This document shows, in pieces, positions 9,539 to 19,625 of a DNA stretch of 64,000 bases (the first letter of the stretch is position 1; each line of letters begins with the position of its first letter). The stretch is from Umbellularia californica (taxonomy: Eukaryota > Streptophyta > Magnoliopsida > Laurales > Lauraceae). Made by a program: the position numbers and the translations under genes. The notes below the pieces were generated by a model, which saw only the letters and a list, made by a program, of their open reading frames with translations, searched no databases and was not told the DNA's origin. The stretch is from the NCBI GenBank assembly GCA_028538565.1, contig JAPQWN010000011.1, positions 39,310,001-39,374,000 of the forward strand, read 5' to 3'.

Positions 9539-10386
9539 GGAGAGCATTCCATTGAAATTGGGATCAGAAAAAAGATGAGGATCAGAGAAAATCAGAAAAA
9601 AAGATCAGAAAGAGATCTGAGAGAAAGAAAAAGAGAGAAAAACTCTGCTGAAGTTCTGCACCGGCCACCACTACAAGGTGACAAAAGTCCCTTGGGGGGT
9701 ACCCCCCCCCCCAAGGTCCTTGTCTTCTCCCGCTGCCTCCAATGGCTTAGACGTGGCTTTTCAGCCCGTCTACTTAGCTTTTTATTGGACATAGGACCTT
9801 CTCTTGGTCTTTGTCCTCTAAAAACCTGAGGTTATAGCCAAGCCAAGCGAATCAAGAGCATCTTCTGTTCTCATCTGCATGGATGATGGCGGAGCCCATA
9901 CATGGCTTGCGACCGTCAATCTGAACGAGTCCCCCACAATCTCCTGAAAAGTTAGATCTTCCTTTTCTTGCTTTTCATTGTAGTTTGTATTTTTCTAAAA
10001 GAGACAAAAATCACAACTCTTGTCTTTCATTATTGATAAGAATTGTAAATCGGCTATAAACGCCAAAATCGGCTATAAACGCCAAAATCGGCTATAAATG
10101 CCAAACAAAATCGCCTTTCACGGCAAACTAAGAAAATGTCTCTTTTCTTAAATATTTGTGCAATGGAAAAATTGAAAGAAGTTGATTTCCTTTTTACTTG
10201 CGAAGGTTGATCTCCGGATTACCACTTGCAATTCCAAGTAAAATAGAAAATCTGGCACACCCACACAAAAAAAATGTTGATGCACGCTTCAGGCCCGCCA
10301 GGGCGCGAAAGGGCCGGACCCGACGGACTCCCACGTTCCGCCGACCCCGGTAGCCGCCCCACGGCGCCCCGGAGCGCGTTCCATCA

Positions 10387-12869
10387 CTCCTCAACATCAA
10401 GAAGCCTCGTGAAGCTGCATCCTGCTATAAAACAGGTAAGGCTACTTCAAGCATCAGATCTTTTAAGAATCAGATAGAAACTGAGAGATCCTTCAAGACA
10501 GCTAAAACAGGGGCACACCTGAGGTTTCGGTCCATTCCGACAGCGTTTGGCCGAACTTCACTGCTCCGACAGCTAAACAAGCGCTCCCGGCGGCGACAAC
10601 ATCAAAGACGCCAAAACTTTGATCAAAGCCTATGTATGACTCCAGAATGTCTCCAAAGGGCTCCATGCCAAATTTCAAGTCAAACCGACAACGTTTGACC
10701 CTCCATCAATGCTCGAGCAGCAAAATCAAGCCTCCCGGTGGCGGGAACCACCGAAGCCATCACTCATCAAACTAAATACATGAATGGCTTCAACATGCTT
10801 CCAAAAGGCTGCACGTCGAATTTCAGGTCATTCCGACAACGTTTGACCAGGTTTCGATGCTCCGAGAGAAAATGAAGCCTATCGGCGGCGGAGCAACCAG
10901 GGACCATGACATCCAAAACAGAGCCCATGGAACGTCTCAAAATGACTCCAATAGGCTCCCCGTCAAATTTTAGGTGAATCGGACATCGTTTGACCACATA
11001 TCAAAGCTCGGCATTTTCCCCGCAGTAAAATCAAGTGAAGTATCGATGACCCCAAACGGCTTCAAAACTCAAATAAAAGCCCGTGGTTGGTCCTATCCAC
11101 TGCTCAAGAAGCTTCACCTCAATTTTCAGGTCATTCCGACATCGTTTGACCTAGTTTCGACTCTTGACAGAAAATCGGCTACAAAGTCTTCGGCTTTCCT
11201 GAAAAATGGGAAACTTTGTGCTTCGATTTCGCGCGGGTTCTCATCAAGTTTTCTCCAAGAAAATATAGTCAATAATTGAAGAAAAATGTCAAGAAAAATA
11301 CAGAAGAAAAAAGGAACGAAAAAGACGAAAAATCGGCCGAAAACGAAGCTCGGCGACCAAAGGGATAAAAACCCTAAGGTCGCGGGCGACCCTGCAAATC
11401 TGGGTCGCCGGATTTCGCACCAAAACGTCCGTTTTTCGATGGTTTTCCTGTTTCGGATGTTCCGGCCTCCGTGATTTTCGGAAAATCCAATGTTTGATGC
11501 TTGAAAACGACTGATCTTCATCGACATCTCGGATCCGCCGTCAAAAGCATGAAATCATCACGATCGCCTCAAGATCGCCAACCGGCTGACCAAGAAAGTG
11601 CACTTTCTGTCCGACCGATCGTGAAATCGACAAGACAGATGTCACCGGCCCGCCAACATCAATCAATGTCTGAAATTGCATCGCAATCGGACATCAAACA
11701 ATGTGTGGATCCACTTGTGATGATCGCAAGAAGAATCTCAAAAGGCGCAGCGTGGCCCGCGACTCTTCACATGCTTGGCGACCACTTAATGACGTTAATT
11801 GACCCGTTTATGACAACTTAATGCGGTCATTAACTCATTATTTTGGACGGCCCAATCAGATTCAAGCATTTTGGAGTTACAAATCCAAGTAATCATGGTA
11901 TTAAACCCATGAAACTCCCATCATCATAAAGCATAAAGGCAATTAAAAGCCCACTACCTTCATCGGCCAATCACAAGCCATGAAAAAGGAGTTACAAAAT
12001 CAACTTGTAACTCCTCATTAATGCTCTCATCATGGCTATCAATGCCCATAACCACCCCATGGCTACCAAAAGCCTATAAAAGGAGATCCATTTCCAACAG
12101 AGAGAGGATCATCGACATCTATCGACTTGAAATTCTGCACTTCTCCCAAAGAAATCCAGACGAAGTCCTGCTGCTCTGCTGCAAAGAACACCACAAGGTG
12201 ATCAACGTCCCGTGGGGGGCCACCCCCCCAAGGTCACCTCCTTCTCCATCATGGCCTAAACGCGGCTTTTCCGCCCGTTTACTCGGTTTTTCATTGGATA
12301 TAGGACCTTCTCTTGGTCCTTGTCCTTTAAAAAACTGAGGTTAGGAGCCAAGCCAAAGAATCAAAGCATCACATGTTCTCATTTGAAGGACGATGGCGAA
12401 GTCCATACATGACTTGCGACCGTTGATCTCAACGTGTCCCCACAATCTCTTGAGAAGTTAGATCCCTCTTCTTACTTTTCTATTGTAGTTTGTATTTCTT
12501 AAGGAGACAAAAGAAATCACAATTCTTGTCTTTCATATTTGATGAGTCTTGTAAAATCGCCTTTCAAGGCAAAATAGCCTTTTACGGCAAACAAACAAAA
12601 ACGCCTCCTACGGAATTCTAAAAAACAAACTTGTCTCTTTTCTTAATATTAATGCAATTTGAAAAGTTAGAAAAAAGGATTGATTTCCTTTCCACTTGTG
12701 AAGGTGAATCTCCGGATTATCACCATTCCAAATTCCAAGTAGAAAGTAAATCTGGCATACCCGTACAAAAATGTTGATGTCCGAGATCTTCCCTCCTCCG
12801 CCGAGACCCAGGTCAGCCCCGGGGTGCGGAGGGAGAGGACGGAAGATTCCCCTTTTTTCGGGTCCATCA
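10387..12869 (+). repeat. 5' LTR of Tat-A, first 26 bp missing
   Basis: It starts at CTCCTCAACATCAAG, which matches position 27 of the 3' LTR (25861), and ends GGGTCCATCA at 12869. The missing start is replaced by the end of the Tat-B LTR, consistent with nested insertion. It includes the U3 repeats, a TATA box at 12075 (TATAAAAG) and short GCCTTTCA..GGC units (about 12545-12610). Confidence 0.85.
12075..12082 (+). promoter_or_regulatory. TATA box of the Tat-A 5' LTR
   Basis: TATAAAAG in the context AAAAGCCTATAAAAGGAG, equivalent to the TATA boxes of Tat-B and Tat-C. It would drive the genomic RNA. Confidence 0.7.
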
Positions 12870-13592
12870 GAGATGTGGAAAAACGGAGTCATAACTTTTG
12901 ATAAAAACTATGGCCCCGCCTCTGTCAACATGGTGTCATGTCGACAAACTTGAAAGTCACCCAAGGAGAAGACCACTACTTCATTCAAGGTGATTAAAAT
13001 GGCTCAAGCATCCCAAGAATTGGTTCCCTATCCAACACCAGATGGACAACCTATATGGGTGCATCCCGATCTCCTAGATGATGAAAACTGGGAGATCGTC
13101 AAAATAAAGCCGACCGCTCAGCAGCGAAGGCAAGCCAAGAGACAGCTCCGCAAGCTCAAACAGCAGCAAAAGTCTTAACCAAAACAAGAAGTCCTTGAAA
13201 AAGCAGAAACTTCTTCTACTGCTTCACTAGGGACGACGGAAGAATCTCTTCCTAAAACCTCCAAGGCGATAAGAAAATTCACTCTTGATGATTTCATGCC
13301 ACCTCTATACAAAAATGAAACTGCACAGGGGGCATCATACTCCTGCAATTCGGTAGTTGGATTCCCTATGAATGGATACAAGTCCAGTGATACTGCCAGT
13401 GATATAGATGAGTGGGAAGAATCCTTTGAAACAAGAGAATACCTCTCTGACGAGGAATGGATTCCCGAGTCTCATCTTATGCCAGTAATCTAGTATAACC
13501 CATTACAGCCACAAGGATCTTGGTCAGATGATGAAGAAGACCAGGGCTCTGTTCAAGAAAACGCTGTCGATCCAATACCAGCAAATGCATCA

Positions 13593-15770
13593 GTGGAACC
13601 CAACATGGGCGAACCACAAGGAGCAAATGACGAAGAAGATTTGGCTCCCATGCCTGATCTTGAAGAATATGCAAGAATCTTGCAACATCTTGCCATAGAG
13701 CAGGAGCAGGATCGCATCAATTTTCGTCTTGATCCAGAGCCGGAAGTCCCTGAAAATCAGCGGGAACTTTCTCCCTTAACTCCTGAAAATGGAGAAAACA
13801 GTTGGATCGATGATCCTCTCACATCTGAGGATGAGTCCGATTCCCAACAGTCTACATTGGGGGCATCTCCTGTCAGGATAACCTGCAATGCAATAGCTCA
13901 GGACGACAGTGCCTCTGAAGCTTCCGAAGACACGTACTCCCCAACCGGTAGCGTATCTTCCGGAGCTACATCCTCTCAGGTGACTTCCACTGAGATAACA
14001 TCCTCTCAGCCCTCGTCTCCTGAAGTTGTGACATCAGAACTCAAGCCCATCCCGATTGATCATCTTGAAGAAACTTCTGCCAATGAAATCTTCTTCAATG
14101 AAAACTCAGTCAATTGGTCCCAGATACCCGATCTCACGGGCGATGTCTGGGTTAATAAAGAAAAGTTGCCGGCTATTGTTCAGGACTTGTTCCCGGAAAT
14201 TGCTCTGTGCAACACAATTACTGAAGACACCAATTCTATTACAGAGACGTCTTCAGCAAAGGATCAACCCCGTGATCCTGAGAACAATCTTCCAAAAGAA
14301 GACCCTTCTCTAGAGGCTCTTGAAGTTGGAAGAGGTACCCGTTCTGGCCGGGATTACCATAAAAATTACAATCAACCCTCTTTTTCTTATGTAAATCCTT
14401 CGGGAAAGCAAGTTGTAAGCGCCCCAAGTGGCAATAATAATGAAAATGCAGGCCCGAAGGAGGCTTTCAAGTACGACTTGATTGAGCACTTCAAACACAT
14501 ACATGCACGTCTGCACATCCTTGACTTATTTCGAATGTCTCCACAAACTCGTGATAGTCTCATTTCAGAATTACAAAGGCTGAATGCGGATGTCGACAAA
14601 CATGCCCCACAAGTCCTACAAATTGAAATGGACTATAGGGTCAAAAAATCAAATACTCCCTCAAAGGGAGAAAAGAAGAAAACTGAGGGATCAAGCAATG
14701 AATGCTTCTCGGTACAAAAGGTAGCAAGTGCAACAATTGCCTTCGACAAGGATGATCTCCTCCTAGGCGAAACAAAGCACAACCGTCCCTTGTACTTTAA
14801 CGGGTACGTCAAAGAAATGCCAGTACACAGAGTTCAGATCGATCCAGGTTCTGCACTCAACCTCATCTCTACTTCGGCACTCGAAGAGCTGGGCTTCCCA
14901 CCTAGCAAACTGAGTCACGCGTCCGTATCCATCTTCGGATATGACGGCAGCGCTCAAAGGCCTATCGGGAAAATCAGGTTCAAATTGCAAATCGGTGATC
15001 TTATTTTTGAAGTCACTGTGTTTGCAATAAGGGCCCCTTCATGCTACAATATACTCCGCGAGGAACAGCATCCTGAATGGTTGGCCAACATCGTCCCCGT
15101 AACAAAGAAAAATGGGCAGATAAGGGTCTGTATTGACTACAGAGACCTGAATAGTGCATGTCCTAAAGATGAATTCCCGCTCCCCATACCAGAGGTGATG
15201 ATTGACAACACCTATGGATTCGAGCGAATGACATTCATGGATGGATTCTCTGGCTACAATCAGATAAAGATGCATCCTAAAGATGAAAGGCATGCGTCAT
15301 TTCGCACACCATTTGGCGTGTATTGCTACACTGTCATGTCATTTGGTCTGAAAAATGCAGGTGCAACATATCAGAGGGCTATGATGAAAATATTCCAAGA
15401 TATGCAGCACAAGACGGTCGAATGCTATGTTGACGACCTCACCATAAAAAGCAGAAGAAAAGAAGACCATCTCGATGACCTTCGAGAAGTCTTCCTCCGA
15501 CTTCGCAAACACAAATTGCAGATGAATCCACTAAAGTACTTCTTCGGGGTCTCATCGGGTAAGTTTCTCGGATTCCTAGTACGGAAAGCTGGAATAGAAC
15601 TTGACCCCACCAAAGTCAAGGCTATCCTGGAAATACCATCTCCCAGAACCCTAAGAGAATTAAAAGGGCTTCAAGGAAGGCTGGCCTACATCCGACGGTT
15701 CATCTCCAATCTATCAGGGAAATGCCGTCCATTCTCTCGCCTGATGAAGAAAGGCGTGGACTTTGTCTAG
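13593..15770 (+). pseudogene. Tat-A gag-like region, protease and reverse transcriptase
   Basis: Residues 1 to about 380 are acidic and Ser/Thr/Pro-rich without a known domain. The protease follows with the active-site segment VQIDPGSALNLIS (about 14834-14872). YNIL at about 15048 is followed at once by the start of RT (HPEWLANIVPVTKKNG). RT motifs include VCIDYRDLN, FMDGFSGYNQI, FRTPFGVYCYTVMSFGLKNA and catalytic YVDD (about 15427). The frame is closed by TAG at 15768, where a Trp codon is expected in this family. It continues upstream in the same frame through a stop at 13491; the first visible residue here is a GTG codon, so this is not a real start. Confidence 0.9.
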
Positions 15771-15827
15771 GATGCTGAATGTGAAAATGCATTTTAAGAC
15801 ATCAAAGCATATCTCACCAAACCTCCA

Positions 15828-16901
15828 GTGCTGGCTGCCCCCACAACTGGAAAACCATTTATCTTGTACACAAGAGCTCTCGACCACTCTTTGGGTACTC
15901 TGCTCGCACAAGAAAATGACGACGGGAAAGAAGTTGCTCTATATTACCTTAGCTGCATGATGGTAGGTGCAGAGCATCGCTACTCCCCAGTCGAAAAAGA
16001 ATGCCTTGCAGTAATGTTCGCCGTACAAAAGCTGCGTCACTATCTGCTGTCGAACACAGTCTACCTAATTTCGAGGATCAACCTCCTAAAGGTCCTTGTC
16101 ACAAAAGCAGGTTCTCTCAATGCCCGACTGGCAAAATGGTCCATTCTTCTATCACAATTTGATATTAGGTATGTACCACAAAAAGCAATCAAAGGCCAAG
16201 CTCTAGCAGACTTCCTCGCAGAGCATCCATTGCCTAAAGATTCTCCACTCAGGGATGATCTCCCAGACGAATTTGTCTACAATGTGGAAACTTCCTTATC
16301 AGACGCCTCCTGGGACATGTACTTTGACGGTGTAACCAGGACAAATGAAAAGGGAAAGCAAATATCAGGAATTGGCATCCTCTTTGTCAGTCCCGACAAG
16401 TACATGATTCCACACGCCTTCTCGCTACTGGAACCGTATTCAAATAATGCAGCTGAGTACCAAGCCCTGATTATAGGATTGGAACTCGCCCTCGAATCCG
16501 GCATCACCATGCTGGAAGCTTTTGGAGACTCTCAACTGGTCGTCAACCAGATGAATCAGAAATATGAAGTCAGAAAGCCTGATTTGCTACCTTACTACAA
16601 TAAGGCGCAGTCGCTTCGACAAAAATTCAACATCTGCCATATCACCCACATCCTTAGAGGTGAAAACATCCGTGCAGATGCCCTGGCCGGACTCGCCGCA
16701 TCCATGGCAATCCAAGAAGGGGAAAACATGCAAGTCACAGTGTGTCAAAGAAGGATTCTCCCTCCTCTCAACATACACCAAGCAGTTGCTGAATGCCACC
16801 AAGTAGTTGGAAGTCGGATGTCCATCCTCAAACCTCCGATTGGCGACTGGAGAGATCTGTTCAGTCGGATGTCCTACCTGAAGATCCAAAAGACCGGGTA
16901 A
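15828..16901 (+). pseudogene. Tat-A dual RNase H region
   Basis: It shares the frame of the RT segment, after two stops. The RT-linked RNase H is degenerate at its first catalytic position (ILYTRALDHSLG), although EHRYSPVEKECLA is kept. A second, archaeal-type RNase H starts at about 16312 with YFDG, then NNAAEYQALIIGLELAL, GDSQLVVNQ and RADALA, so its D-E-D-D residues are all present. The pair is diagnostic of the Tat lineage. The frame ends just after the frameshift near 16870. Confidence 0.9.
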
Positions 16902-18090
16902 GTATCCAAAGACGGGCCCCAAACTTTCATTTGGATATACCTTCAAAAGCACTTTACAGAAAATCCTTCAACGGAGTACTCCTACGCTGCTTATCACAAC
17001 AAGAGGCTGAGGAAACTCTCAAAGAAGTACATGCTGGTCTTTGTGGAGCCCATCAGGCTAGCCCTAAGCTCTACAACCAGATAAAAAGGCTAGGTTATTA
17101 TTGGCCTACCATGGTAGCTGATGCAATACAATTTGCCAAGCGCTGCCAAAAATGCCAGATTCACGGAGATTATGTCCACATGCCTCCAGAATGGCTACAT
17201 CCAACAGCAATCTCATGGCCTTTCGAAGCCTGGGGTATGGACATCATATGTCCTATTTCTTCCCCATCAAGCAAAAGTCATCGCTTCATCTTCGCCGCTA
17301 TGGATTATTTCTCCAAGTGGTCAGAAGCATTTGCGCTCAGCGAAATGAAGACTTCATCAGTCCTTCAGTTCTTGCGCACCAACGTTATTTGTCGCTTCGG
17401 CATAACTAAAAGATTCGTCCATGATAATGGATCACAATTCCGGGATCACAGATTCTACAGGCTCTGCGACAAGTACAAAATCCAAAGTTGTCCTTCGACT
17501 CCATATAATCCAGCAGCGAATGGACTAGCAGAAGCCTTCAACAAGACACTCTGCAAAATCCTCAAGAAAATGGTCTCTAGTCACAAAAGAGACTGGGGCG
17601 ACAAACTACCAGAAGCTTTGTGGGCCTATCGAACCACCGTTCGAGGACCAACCCATAATACACCATTTTCTTTGGTCTATGGATGCGAAGTTGTTGTCCC
17701 TTTGGAAGTACAAATTCATTCCTTAAGGGTATCTTTGCAAAATGACATGACGCAAGAAAACAATGTCAAATTGAGACTCCAAGAGCTGGATAATCTCGAT
17801 GAAAGAAGACTCGAAGCTCTACAAAGCATTGAGTTGTACCAAGCACGCATGGCAGGATCTTTCGACAAAAAGGTCAGGCAACGCGCCTACAAAAAGGGTG
17901 ACTTGGTTCTTGCAGTAAAAAGACCCATAGTCTTTGCCCACAAATCCAAGGCAAATTTGAACCAAAATGGGAAGGACCCTTCGTTCTCGACAAAGTCTTC
18001 TCCAACGGTGCATACGCTCTTCTAAACATGGAAGGAGACAGATGTATGCTACCCATCAACGGCAAGTTCTTGAAGCGGCACTACCCTTGA
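16870..18090 (+). pseudogene. Tat-A integrase
   Basis: The HHCC zinc-binding part (EVHAGLCGAHQ ... CQKCQ, about 17027-17157) precedes the core with its three acidic residues: D in WGMDIICP, D in FVHDNGSQF and E in NGLAEAFNKTL. It ends with a GPY/F-like module (KWEGPF) read after the 1-nt shift near 17945 and stops at 18088. No chromodomain is seen, as usual for Tat elements. The catalytic residues remain but two frameshifts flank the domain. Confidence 0.9.
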
Positions 18091-18970
18091 AGACTTCCTC
18101 AAACGGGTCAGAGCAATATCTACATGGCTAAAGCCTATTTCCAGGTACTTGCTCGTCAAACCCACCTCTTTTGAAATTTTCATCTTTATGTTGAAGTTTC
18201 CAAAAAAAAAACAATCTCTCAAAACAATGCTTACTTCCATCGTTTCATTGTTCAAAAGAAAAATCAAATCCAAAATACAAGTTTAGGAGCCTCTTCCCAG
18301 ACTTGACCAAAATTTCGATCCTTGAACCCAAAATTCATGGTTTCAAACAAAAATCGGGACTTAGGAATTTTCACCCTAGACCGCCTTGGCTCTTACAACC
18401 AAAATGGTTTTAAGTCAAAATTTATGACCTTCGTGTCTTTAAACAAAAAAAAATGGTTTTTTAGAAATCACGACATTCAGTCGATACTCGCAAAACCCAA
18501 AAGAACTAGAAGGATGTGAACCCCATTCGATACTTCCAAAACCCAAAAAATCGCAAGGAAACAAACCCCATTTGATACTTGCAAAATTTCAAAAATCATG
18601 GAGAAGCAACAAACCAGTTGATATCCACAACCCAAATTTCAAAAATCGTGGAGACGCAACATACCAGTTACTATCCACAACCCAAATTTGAAATGGTTCG
18701 AGAAAACCTCAAATTTAAAAAAAATAGCGGGGAAACGACATCAAGTCAATACCCGCAAAACCGAAAGTTTTGGGAAAAGCAGGGAAGCGACGCTTAGTCG
18801 ATATTTGCACCCCAATTCACGAGGAAACAACATTCCATCGAGACTCGCAAAACCTAACCCGCGAGAAAGTGACATTCCATCAAAACTCGAAAAACCGAAT
18901 GAGCAAGGAAGTGACATTCCATCGATACTTGCAAGACCATTCAACGGGGAGGCGACATTTAGTCGATACC
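18091..18970 (+). repeat. spacer with diverged direct repeats after pol
   Basis: No gene. From about 18470 to 18970 there are many diverged copies of a unit of the type ATTCCATCGATACTTGCAAA followed by ACC-rich sequence. Open frames here follow the repeats and are not genes. Confidence 0.7.
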
Positions 18971-18984
18971 TGCATTTTGAAAAC

Positions 18985-19625
18985 CAAAACTCGGCTATAA
19001 ACGCCAAAATCCGGCTATAAACGCCAAAATCCGGCTATAAATGCCAAAATAAAAAAAAAATTCGGCTATAAACGCCAAAATCGGCTTTCATGCCAACAAA
19101 ACAAAACTTGGTTTTCAAAAATCTGGCTCTTATGCCAAAACAAAACAAAACAAAACAAAATTCGGCTATAAACACCAAAACTCGGCTATAAACGCCAAAT
19201 CCGGCTATAAACGCCAAAAGTCGGCTATAAATGCCAAAACAAAAATTTTTCGGCTATAAACGCCAAAATCGGCTTTCATGCCATACAAAAACCTTGGCTC
19301 TCATGCCACAAACAAAAGTTTTTGGCTCTCATGCCACAAACAAATTTGGCTTCCATGCCACAAAACAAAACTCGGCTCCTATGCCATTCAAAAAATCGGC
19401 TTTCACGCCAGTCAAAAAAAAACTTTGGCTCTAATGCCATCTCAAAATTTTTGGCTCCCATGCCACAAACAAATTTTGGCTCCCATGCCGCAAAACAAAT
19501 TTTGGCTCTTACGCCACAAAATTAGGCTTTCATGCCATCCAAAATTTCGGTTTTCAAACCATCAAAAAATCAGGCTTTCGCCACAAAATTGGCTTTCATG
19601 CCAAAAACAACTCTTTGACAAAAGA
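18985..19625 (+). repeat. array of GGC-N6/7-GCC short repeats
   Basis: About 25 short units of two flavours: TCGGCTATAAACGCCAAAA (about 19 bp) and TTGGCTCCCATGCCACAAA-like (about 22-25 bp). In each, GGC and GCC bracket 6-7 bases. The same units occur in the LTRs (for example 10045-10115 and, on the minus strand, 2090-2145). Confidence 0.85.

Larger units (their letters stand above)
4455..10386 (+). mobile_element. Tat-B: 3' portion of a Tat-type retrotransposon
   Basis: From left to right it holds the first part of an antisense PMD gene, a spacer with purine-rich tracts and direct repeats, a polypurine tract and a complete 3' LTR. The order matches Tat-A (about 22340-25835 plus its 3' LTR), so this is the same kind of element, cut at 4454/4455 by Tat-C. 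Its right end at 10386 abuts Tat-A's 5' LTR at LTR position 27, as expected for insertion into that LTR; the flanking five bases CTCCT are the expected target duplication. The pol region and 5' LTR should lie left of the window beyond Tat-C. Confidence 0.75.
7770..10386 (+). repeat. 3' LTR of Tat-B
   Basis: A 2617-bp LTR, TGTTGACACC...GCGTTCCATCA, nearly identical to the inverted LTR at 1820-4454. It contains five U3 repeats (7925-8600), a palindromic GC block (about 8810-8850), a TATA box (9531-9538), and GGCTATAAACGCC-type units (about 10045-10115). The long open frame at 7874-8704 runs through the U3 repeats and has no domain. Confidence 0.92.
12990..18090 (+). pseudogene. Tat-A gag-pol polyprotein, degenerate
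   Basis: One ancestral reading frame can be followed from 12990 to a natural stop at 18088-18090. It is broken by in-frame stops at 13176 (TAA), 13491 (TAG), 15768 (TAG) and 15795 (TAA), a frameshift near 16870 and another near 17945. Domain order is acidic gag-like region, aspartic protease, reverse transcriptase, RNase H, archaeal-type RNase H, integrase. There is no zinc knuckle and no recognisable retroviral-type Gag domain, and the stretch between protease and RT is too short (see finding). Several stops fit C-to-T changes of Gln or Trp codons. Not functional as it stands. Confidence 0.9.

Noticed and set aside
18985..19625. Regular short repeats that could be taken for a CRISPR array
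   Set aside because: Units are degenerate, spacers are not unique sequences of constant length, and the locus is inside a plant retrotransposon.
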